The position numbers and the translations under genes were made by a program. Shown in pieces: positions 15,901 to 23,200 of a stretch of DNA of 31,761 nucleotides. How positions within the stretch are numbered: the stretch's first letter is position 1; the number at the start of each line of letters is the position of its first letter. The notes under the pieces were generated by a model that did not search any database, was not told the DNA's origin, and saw only the letters and a list, made by a program, of their open reading frames with translations. Source of the stretch: Promethearchaeota archaeon (GTDB lineage Archaea > Asgardarchaeota > Lokiarchaeia > Sigynarchaeales > SOKP01); NCBI GenBank assembly GCA_019057975.1, contig JAHLWJ010000011.1:1-31761 (forward strand), given 5' to 3'.

Positions 15901-16872
15901 TCATTCTTTAATTTTTTCTATAATTTCAGCTAAAAGTGCTGAAATTTGAATATTTTCATTTGCTCCTTGACTTATTCGATAATCTATATCTGCAATAAAG
16001 GATCTTAAAGCAGGAATCTTCTTAGGTTCTATATTTACATGTGATAAAGCATCAACTATTTGTCTAATAAAATTTCGACTATCAAGTGTTTCAATTGAGT
16101 CAATTATTTCTATTGATTTATTAAAATCTTTACTCTTAAGAGCTACTATTAATTCATCCAAAGTTCCCTTGTCCATGAATCCAGAAATTTTTAAAATTTC
16201 ACTTAAATCTAAATTATTCAATAGTTCAAGGGCAACAGCCATTTGAAGAGTATTAATTGCTTTTCTTAAATCTCCCCCTGAAATGAAAAATAAATGATCA
16301 TAAAATTTCTCTGACTTATCCTTTGGTATTTGCAGTTTTTCATTTTCAGCAATATATTTTAATCTTTCAACAATCTTTTCCTTAGGCAAATTTACGAATC
16401 TAAATACAGCACATCGAGATATAATTGGATCTATAATTCGATTTATATAATTGCATAGCAAAATAAATTTAATATTAAGTGATGCTTTTTCAATAATTCT
16501 TCTGAGTGCTTGTTGAACTTGACCAGGGATATTATCAGCCTCATCTAAAACTACAAACTTTAAGGAACCATCTTTAATAATATTCTGGTTTACAAAATTT
16601 TTTAAAACGTTTCTTACAAAATCTATTCTCACAGTATCAGAAGCATTCACTTCTAAGAGATTAGTGCTTAGTTCCTCTTTCTTGAGGAAATTTTTTACAA
16701 TTATTAAAGCAGTGCTAGTTTTCCCAGTCCCCGCGGGTCCTGCAAAAATCATATGAGGCATATCAGGATTTTTGATAAAATCTCTGAGGTTGTTAATTGC
16801 AATACTTTGGCTCACGATTTCATTAAATGCTTGTGGGCGATACTTTTCTGTCCACGGGATTTCTATACTCAT
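15901..16872 (-). CDS. rfcS: replication factor C small subunit
   Basis: 323 residues, canonical archaeal RfcS. It has WTEKYRPQAFNEIV (RFC box II), Walker A GPAGTGKT (residues 45-52), LEVNASD, Walker B VVLDEAD (107-113), QQALRRIIE, sensor-1 LLCNY and the SRC arginine-finger motif (152-154), then GGDLRKAINTLQ of the lid. It is the ATPase subunit of the clamp loader. ATG at 16872, without a Shine-Dalgarno sequence. It lies 24 bp after the GNAT gene and 12 bp before its degenerate paralogue, so all four are likely one transcript. Confidence 0.95.
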   Translation of the reverse strand: MSIEIPWTEKYRPQAFNEIVSQSIAINNLRDFIKNPDMPHMIFAGPAGTGKTSTALIIVKNFLKKEELSTNLLEVNASDTVRIDFVRNVLKNFVNQNIIKDGSLKFVVLDEADNIPGQVQQALRRIIEKASLNIKFILLCNYINRIIDPIISRCAVFRFVNLPKEKIVERLKYIAENEKLQIPKDKSEKFYDHLFFISGGDLRKAINTLQMAVALELLNNLDLSEILKISGFMDKGTLDELIVALKSKDFNKSIEIIDSIETLDSRNFIRQIVDALSHVNIEPKKIPALRSFIADIDYRISQGANENIQISALLAEIIEKIKE

Positions 16873-16896
16873 TTTTCTATTTTAATGATTATTCTT

Positions 16897-17352
16897 TTAG
16901 CTCTCATCTGTTAAATCTAGTTCCAAGACCTCATAGACTTTTTTAAATTTCATCTTTTCATATAAACTTGAAGCTTCTAATGCTTTTACTTTGATATTTA
17001 CTTTTACCTTTTCTACCTTGATTCTTTTTAGGTGTTCTAATGCTTTTTCTAATAAAAGATATCCTGTCCCCCTACTTCTGTATTCATCCTTTAAAAAAAA
17101 TTGCTTAATATATCCCTCAGATGACCCCAATGGGTCAATACGAAGTTCTGCTATAATCATTCCTACCACGGAATTATCATCTTCATCAATGGCGATGAGA
17201 ATTCCATGGCGTTGAAGAGGATCAAAAAGACGACGTCTAATTCCCCAATCAAAACGTTTTGGATCAAATTTTTGTCCCAATCCTTCTACTAATTGTTTAG
17301 TTAATTCTTGTAAGGCTTCTATCTGATCTGGGCTTGCTATCTCTACTCGCAA
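16897..17352 (-). CDS. GNAT family N-acetyltransferase
   Basis: 151 residues with the single GNAT domain. The acetyl-CoA pyrophosphate-binding motif A is present (FFLKDEYRSRGTGYLLLEKA, the R-x-x-G-x-G type, about residues 86-105). The preceding strand (VVGMIIAELRI) and the C-terminal SSLYEKMKFKKVYEVLELDL are also typical. The acceptor may be an amine, an antibiotic-like compound or a protein N-terminus or lysine; the sequence does not decide. The start is TTG at 17352; no other start codon is found in frame nearby. First gene of the run leading into the clamp-loader genes, 24 bp before rfcS. Whether it modifies replication proteins is unknown. Confidence 0.85.
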   Translation of the reverse strand: MRVEIASPDQIEALQELTKQLVEGLGQKFDPKRFDWGIRRRLFDPLQRHGILIAIDEDDNSVVGMIIAELRIDPLGSSEGYIKQFFLKDEYRSRGTGYLLLEKALEHLKRIKVEKVKVNIKVKALEASSLYEKMKFKKVYEVLELDLTDES

Positions 17353-17581
17353 AAAATCTAACCATTGTAAAATAATTACTAATACAATTATTATTGATTC
17401 TTTAAAATTAAAACTTAACTAATAACAAGTAATTTTGTTTTGTAAGTTTTTTAATATTTTAATGTTCATGTTCCAAAAGTCTGCTTTAACCAAGTTGGTT
17501 TTTATTTTGTTCTGAGATGTTAATTAAAACAATAGCATTTTAAAAAAATTAAAATAAGATTAGCATTTGCAGATAGAATTA

Positions 17582-17875
17582 TCAAAAGTGACGCGCAGAT
17601 GTACCGTCCCAGGCAGTGACATCTTTATTTACCCATCCACATTTAGGACATTTATCTGGAAGTTCCCAACTCTCTAAAACCGGATGGATCCGACAATACA
17701 AACCACCACAACTCTTACAAACTAAATATTTTGCTCCACATCCAGAACACATTTTCAGTTGTCCTTGCTCCACAAACAGAAAAGCTCTCCTCATCCATTC
17801 ATCATGAGCAATAGAAAATTGGTCTTGGCCTTTTCCACAAACAATACAATGAACTCCATCTTCTTGATGAGACAT
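17582..17875 (-). CDS. small multi-zinc-ribbon protein
   Basis: 97 residues with five zinc-binding cysteine pairs or near pairs: C10/C13, C43/C46, C53/C56, C61 with H64, and C76/C79, enough for two or three zinc sites. It resembles rubredoxin/zinc-ribbon-type binding proteins, but no named family is recognised. It may bind nucleic acid or protein. The ATG at 17875 has no Shine-Dalgarno sequence; a TATA-like box 29-38 bp upstream implies a leaderless message. Stand-alone gene between two AT-rich spacers (229 and 274 bp) in which nothing else is seen. Confidence 0.75.
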   Translation of the reverse strand: MSHQEDGVHCIVCGKGQDQFSIAHDEWMRRAFLFVEQGQLKMCSGCGAKYLVCKSCGGLYCRIHPVLESWELPDKCPKCGWVNKDVTAWDGTSARHF

Positions 17876-17903
17876 GTAATCACACTATTATTAATTCTGT
17901 TTG

Positions 17904-17913
17904 TATAAAAGTC
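17904..17913 (-). promoter_or_regulatory. TATA-box-like element for the zinc-ribbon gene
   Basis: GACTTTTATA on the minus strand, 29-38 bp before the start codon. Archaeal TATA boxes lie about 25 bp before the transcript start, so transcription would begin at or next to the ATG. The same ten bases occur at 19631-19640. Confidence 0.4.
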
Positions 17914-18149
17914 TATAAATTTAGAATTTTATACATTTTTTTTAATTATAATAATAAAATACTAAATTAAAAATTAAACGATTTCGAAAGACAGATTATT
18001 ATTTACTATTAATAAATTGTCAATAATTTTTTTTAAGTGGGATTAATGTGAGAATATCTGTAATGTAAGAAAAATAAGCAGTAATACTTCTAGGGGAATT
18101 ATTTCTTATTTTTTAGTATGATTAGAAGTGCTTCTATAACATTATTCCA

Positions 18150-19091
18150 TTAATGCATTGCATTAAATTCCATAACTAAGCGAACGATATCTGCTTTTCG
18201 ATAAGAAGATAGAACTTTAATATTATTTTCACGGCAAAATTGCTTTAATTGTTTTACTGTCCATTGTTTAAAATCAAATTCATTTTTTCTTTCTTCGGAT
18301 TTTTCCGATTGCTGGATGTTTTCTAAAATTTCAATTGCCTCGACTTCACCTAGTTCAGTATTAAAATGAATTCGGAGCTTATGACCCTCAAGTTCAATAG
18401 TTTCTTTTGGGAGAGATGAAATTACTTCCCATTCTTTTTCTTCTACAGACGTATTAAAGATTTCTGCTTTTCTTATAATCATTCCATAGAGGATATTATT
18501 ACCTATAAGTATATTTTTGCGTTTGAAGTGATTAGGAATATCTATTTTTAGAACTTTCTCTAATATTTTTTTAGATTTTTCAACTTTTTTTAATTTCTCA
18601 TAAGAAGGAGCTTTAACAGCAATTTTATCAAGAGTTTGATTATTTTTATCTTTAACTTGCTCTTTTTCAACTTGTTTATCTAAACTTGGTAATGACATTT
18701 CTTTCCTTGTTACAGTGGAGACTTCAAAAGCTTCAGAATCTATTGTAATAGGAATCGTTTGAAATCCAAAAGCATTAAGAAATTCTTTGGGTTCATCTCC
18801 TTGATCAACTGAAATAATTTTACATCGATGAAAATTTGACGAATTCATTAACTCTCTTTGTAATTCTGAAGCAACTCGTGATGCTATAAATTTTTTTCTC
18901 ACTGAAGATGAGATTCCTTTCCATATATAGATTCTTCTAAGTTCTTCTTTTATAATTATGGCTACTTGTAAAGGGTTTAATACTTCATCCCCATTATCCT
19001 GGCAGAATGCTTCTTCAGTTATATTTAATCTGAGTTCTTCCCCATTATCCTTCACTTTGAATATCATGAAATCAGTATAAGTCTCTAACAT
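18150..19091 (-). CDS. gelsolin-like domain protein with C-terminal SAP-like domain
   Basis: 313 residues. Residues about 5-110 match a single gelsolin-type domain: RRIYIWKGISSSVRKKFIAS (the 'vyvWkGkkas...' strand and helix), ASELQREL, then KIISVDQGDEPKEFLNAFG, the typical 'v..GeEp.eF...f' end. After a charged linker (130-190) comes a domain of unknown type (about 192-260), then a C-terminal SAP/Rho-N-like helix-turn-helix (276-309: WTVKQLKQFCRENN...YRKADIVRLV). Gelsolins cap, cut or bundle actin, and Asgard gelsolins act on actin in vitro; SAP-like modules often bind nucleic acid. The fusion might tie a filament-binding domain to DNA or to another protein (inference). Start ATG at 19091. Single gene. 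Confidence 0.68.
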   Translation of the reverse strand: MLETYTDFMIFKVKDNGEELRLNITEEAFCQDNGDEVLNPLQVAIIIKEELRRIYIWKGISSSVRKKFIASRVASELQRELMNSSNFHRCKIISVDQGDEPKEFLNAFGFQTIPITIDSEAFEVSTVTRKEMSLPSLDKQVEKEQVKDKNNQTLDKIAVKAPSYEKLKKVEKSKKILEKVLKIDIPNHFKRKNILIGNNILYGMIIRKAEIFNTSVEEKEWEVISSLPKETIELEGHKLRIHFNTELGEVEAIEILENIQQSEKSEERKNEFDFKQWTVKQLKQFCRENNIKVLSSYRKADIVRLVMEFNAMH

Positions 19092-19220
19092 TTCTCTTCA
19101 TTGAATTTGCAATTTTATTATCATTTCTTGAATGAATTAAAAAGAAACAAATTAAAATGAGAGAGAGTATCAAATTAATATAAAAATATAAAAGAAGAAA
19201 AATAAAAAGTTAAATTATAT

Positions 19221-19541
19221 CTACATTTCTAATTTTTTTGTTTTAATATTCGAAACTTCTGGATTGATTTTTTCTAATTCTCCAATCAATTGAAATGTCT
19301 TATCATCATTTAAAGCTTCACTGAATTTAATGAGCATTTCTTTGTTACCAACAAACAAGCCTTTTCTCTTTAAAGGTTTACCATCCTCTTTTATGGGATT
19401 TATCTCTAAAAATAAAAGTGCAGGTCTTGTCTTTGTAGCAGGGACTTTAACGACATTCACTCCTTCGATAGGCGTGTCCATTTTTTCCCAATCTGCTCCA
19501 CTCTTCAGATGTTCCTTCAATTGTGCTTCAATATCTGCCAT
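19221..19541 (-). CDS. small conserved-looking protein, PC4-reminiscent
   Basis: 106 residues, no signal or membrane segment. The centre (LFLEINPIKEDGKPLKRKGLFVGNKEMLIKFSEAL) recalls the 'Rey..kdGelkPgkKGisL' strand-strand-helix of the PC4/Sub1 single-strand DNA-binding coactivator, but the match is by eye and weak; an unknown family is equally possible. Start ATG at 19541. A TATA-like box 90 bp upstream gives a leader of about 65 bases. A T-rich minus-strand stretch (about 19184-19210) follows the stop and could end transcription. Confidence 0.65.
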   Translation of the reverse strand: MADIEAQLKEHLKSGADWEKMDTPIEGVNVVKVPATKTRPALLFLEINPIKEDGKPLKRKGLFVGNKEMLIKFSEALNDDKTFQLIGELEKINPEVSNIKTKKLEM

Positions 19542-19630
19542 GATACATCTATAACCGTTTACAATTTTAATTTTTAATCTTGTTTGTATTTAATTAGATC
19601 AATTTTGTTACGTGTTACATATAGTCCTTA

Positions 19631-19640
19631 TATAAAAGTC
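19631..19640 (-). promoter_or_regulatory. TATA-box-like element upstream of the PC4-like gene
   Basis: GACTTTTATA on the minus strand, continuing into TAAGG, identical over ten bases to the element before the zinc-ribbon gene. A direct repeat GTTAC-GT-GTTAC lies just beside it (about 19605-19617, plus-strand reading). Confidence 0.35.
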
Positions 19641-19843
19641 TTTGTAAAATAAAAAAAAATCTCACAACTGCCTAAAGGTTTCATTTTGATGCCAATTAGC
19701 AAAAATCTTATATTAAATATTATAGATCAGTCTTTTAAAAATATAAATGCATTATGTCGGATTTCTTGGGGTTGATTTCCACTAAATCTTTAAATATATC
19801 ACTCTCGTATATATTTTTATTAATTAAAACTAAAAAATTTAAG

Positions 19844-20074
19844 GTGAATTTGATAAAATTAATTTCTGTAAACTTACCTGAATATTATCTAAAAGTATTA
19901 GAGATACTTGTGTCCGAAGGTAAATTTCCTAACAGAAGTGAAGCAATTAGAGTATCAATTCGAGATTTAATTAAGACAGAATTCCTCCTAGATGAATCAA
20001 TCGAAAGAAATGTTAGTCCTTCTTTAATAGCGTCTAAAATATCAAATGAAGTAGAAGAAAAGTTATTCACTTAG
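19844..20074 (+). CDS. ribbon-helix-helix (CopG-type) transcriptional regulator, start uncertain
   Basis: Small DNA-binding protein. Its body reads KLISVNLPEYYLKVLEILV, then PNRSEAIRVSIRDLI: the beta strand, first helix and N(R/S)SEAIR turn of archaeal CopG/NikR-like ribbon-helix-helix proteins, about 73 residues. Archaeal relatives normally begin right at the K before LISV. Here that position is an ATA codon (19853), five bases after a good AGGTGA ribosome site (19842-19847). The nearest usual start codons, GTG at 19844 and TTG at 19850, overlap or crowd that site; an ATG at 19754 would add an odd hydrophobic leader. Coordinates use the GTG. Likely dimer, possibly autoregulatory; target unknown. 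Lies alone on the plus strand and is convergent with the giant repeat gene. Confidence 0.75.
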   Translation: MNLIKLISVNLPEYYLKVLEILVSEGKFPNRSEAIRVSIRDLIKTEFLLDESIERNVSPSLIASKISNEVEEKLFT

Positions 20075-20084
20075 TCAGTTTTAA

Positions 20085-20094
20085 TTTTTTTTTT
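20085..20094 (+). terminator. oligo-T terminator of the ribbon-helix-helix gene
   Basis: Ten T in a row, starting 11 bp after the stop codon, on the coding strand. Confidence 0.5.
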
Positions 20095-20183
20095 CATCTA
20101 TTGTATTAACAATAAATGGAAATCAGGGTTAGGGGTGTAAAAATAGTAGGAATTATATATATCCTCGTTCAAAATTAGCTATT

Positions 20184-20192
20184 AAAAAAAAA
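20184..20192 (-). terminator. oligo-T terminator of the giant repeat gene
   Basis: Nine T in a row on the minus strand, about 10 bp after the stop codon; with 20085-20094 it forms a convergent terminator pair. Confidence 0.5.
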
Positions 20193-20202
20193 TTAGACTT
20201 CT

Positions 20203-23200
20203 TTAGTCTTTACTCCCTCCCAATAGATCTAATACTTTTTTCCTTCTCTGTTTTCTTCTGGCCTGAATCCGGGCTTTTAACATTTCAATTTCATCTTTAT
20301 ATTCTTTTTCCTTTGCTTTAGGTTTTTTACCTAATTTTTCCTGTAATTTTCCAATTTTGTCATCAATTTCTTTAAGATATTTTTTACTAATTTTAAGGTC
20401 TTTGAGGTGAAAATTAGATTCTTTTAATTCTGAAATTGCCTTCATGAAACGGTTATTTGTTATTGAAATTTGGGCTTTATCTAATGCAGTATATGTTGCT
20501 TTAAATTTTCCTAAGTTATCTATAAAATCTAAAGGTTCTAATGTAATTAATGGAATTTCTGCTTGATCTTTTACATCATTAATGATTTCATCGATTCTTT
20601 CAATCTCATTCCCTTGTTCTGATTTACTTAGTTTTATAGCCTCTTTTTTAAGTATTAGTATTCCTTCATTGTATTTGAAATTCTCAATTAGTTTTTCTGC
20701 TCTTTCTATTTCTCTGAAGATCTTTCTATTAAATTCTTCTCTTACTAGTTTACGTTTTTCTTCCTTCTTTCTCTTTTTATGCTCATATTGTTCTTTTTCT
20801 ACTTCCTTTTTTAATAGTTTCATCTCCATTTCATCTTCGGCTCTTTTCTTTTTTATATCTTCACGGATCTCAAAAGTTTTCCTCTCTCTTTTGAGCTTAA
20901 ACAGAAGATCATTATTTATCCGAGATACTTCTCGTTTCCATGAAATTTTATCAAATAATTTACGTGCTTCAATATACTTTTCATAAGCTTCGTCGAAGTT
21001 CTTCTTATCTAACAATTTAGTACCTTGTTCTAAAAGTTTGTAAGCATCCTCTGAAATATCTCTTTCCCATTCTTTCTCACGCTGAATCTTTAAAACTTCT
21101 TTTCTTTTTTCTTCTTGTTGAAGCTTCCTTAATTCTTCAGCTTTAGCTAATTTTTCCTCTAGTTTTTCTTCGATTATAAATTTCTCAGCCTTTTTATCTT
21201 CAATAGCTGCTTGTTCAAGTTCAAAAGATTTTTTTCTCCTCTTTATCATAGCAACAGAATCCTTAACCATCTTAATACCTTCTTGCCAGTTGATTTGGGA
21301 AAATATTTCTTCGCCTTCTTTGTAAAGATCAATTGCATGTTCAAAATTATTTTGTTTTAATTCATTCTTTGCATGATCTATAAATTTAAATGCTCTGTCT
21401 TTTGCGGTTTCAAATTCACTTACTTTTTCTTCTTTTAAATGGAGTCTTTCTTTTCTTTTTTTAAGTAATCTTTCTTGTTCTACCTTTGCCTGTTCTAGTA
21501 ATTTTTGTTGAATTAATAGCTCTTCTTCTCGTTCCTTTGCCTTCTCAATTTCTAAAGAACGTAACCTCATGTCTTTCTCTAATTTTTCTTTATAAAATTT
21601 GAGTGTATTTAGAAGTTTCATTGATTCCTCCATCCAACCTATTTCTTCAAAGGATTTCCTAGCTTCTCGATACATCTTGAGAATTTCCTCATAAGGTGGT
21701 TCTTGTTCAAAAATACCTTCCTTAATTTTTAACTCATATTCTTTTGCCATCTTTTCTGCTTTATGAATTTCATTAAAGATTTTTTCTGCTAGTTTCTCTT
21801 TATCTTTCTTCTTTTTCTCAAATTCGAGAATCTTTTTCTCTTTAGCAAATAGTTCTTTTTCAGTGCCAGTTTTAGCAGCCATTAATTCTGCATCTGGTTC
21901 TTCTAGTTTCTTTTTCTCTATTTCCCTTAATTTTTCATCTTTTTCTTTTTTTTCTTTATAAAATTTAATAGTATTAATCAATCGTCCAGCCTCATCATTC
22001 CAACCAATTTCTTGGAACAATTTTTTGGCTTCATTATAATTTGCAATAGCCTTCTCATAAGGGCTCTCATACAATAAGACATCAGTTTTTATGCTTACCT
22101 CATAATTTTTTACTAATCTTTCTGCTTCTTCTATAAGACTCATAGCTTCATCTAATAATAAATCTTCCTCCTTAACTCCTGCATCTATTTCTTTTATTTT
22201 ATCAGGTTTAGCTGGTTTGAATCCTACTTTAACTTTATGCATTTCTTCAATGGCCCTCTGTTTCTCAGCTTTTTTAGCTTCAACTTCACGTAATACTTCA
22301 CTCTTCTTTAGTTTCTCTTGGTAAATTTTGATTTGGTTAAAATAAATTTGCGATTGTTCAATCCAACCTCTCTCGAGTAATTTATTTTGAATTTGTCGAT
22401 AAATTTCTATTATTTCAGGATAAGGAGTTGGTTCAATAATTTCTCCTTTCTTTATTGCTTTCTTCATTGCAGAGTTATATTCTCTTTCTAATTTCTCTGC
22501 TTTATTAATCAATTCTATTATATATTTTTGAAAATCCTTTTCCTCCTTTTTATCTTCTAATTTTTGTAATTTATCCTGATCTAATTCAAAAGGTTTTCCT
22601 ATTTTACGCATATCTTCAATATCTTTTTGTCTTTGAATTTTTTGAGCTTCTACTTCACGTAATTTCTCATTTTTTTCCAATTTATCCTGATAAATCTTGA
22701 TCTGGTTTCTAAATATCTCTGCCTGTTCTCTCCACCCCCGAGCATAAACCTTTTCTCTTATCAGCTTGTATATTTGAATCACTTCTGAATAGGGAGTGCT
22801 CTCTAAGATTTCTCCACTTCTAATGGCTTTTCTCATTTCTATCTCATGTTCTCGCACTAATTTCTCTGCTTTATCGACCGTCTCAGCTATATAACTTTCA
22901 AAATCCTCTTGTTCCCTTTTTTTCTCAATAGCTCTTAATTTTTTCTCATCAATCTCTACCTTTTTGCCTACTTTATGCATATCTTCAAGATCTTTTTGTC
23001 TTTGAATTTTCTGAGCTTCCACTTCACGTAATTTATTGTCTTTTTCCCATTTCTGAGAATAATAATTTATTTGATTATCATATAATTTAACTTCTTCACT
23101 TCTTCCTTTTGCGAGTACCATCTGTTTTACTCTTCCATAAATCTTAATAATTTCATCAAAAGGGGGATTCTCTGCTAATTTACCCTGCCTTACAGCTTTA

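Noticed and set aside
20582..20986. 134-codon plus-strand frame inside the giant repeat gene
   Set aside because: Antisense of a Lys/Glu-rich coiled coil gives a Ser/Phe/Leu-rich shadow; not a gene.
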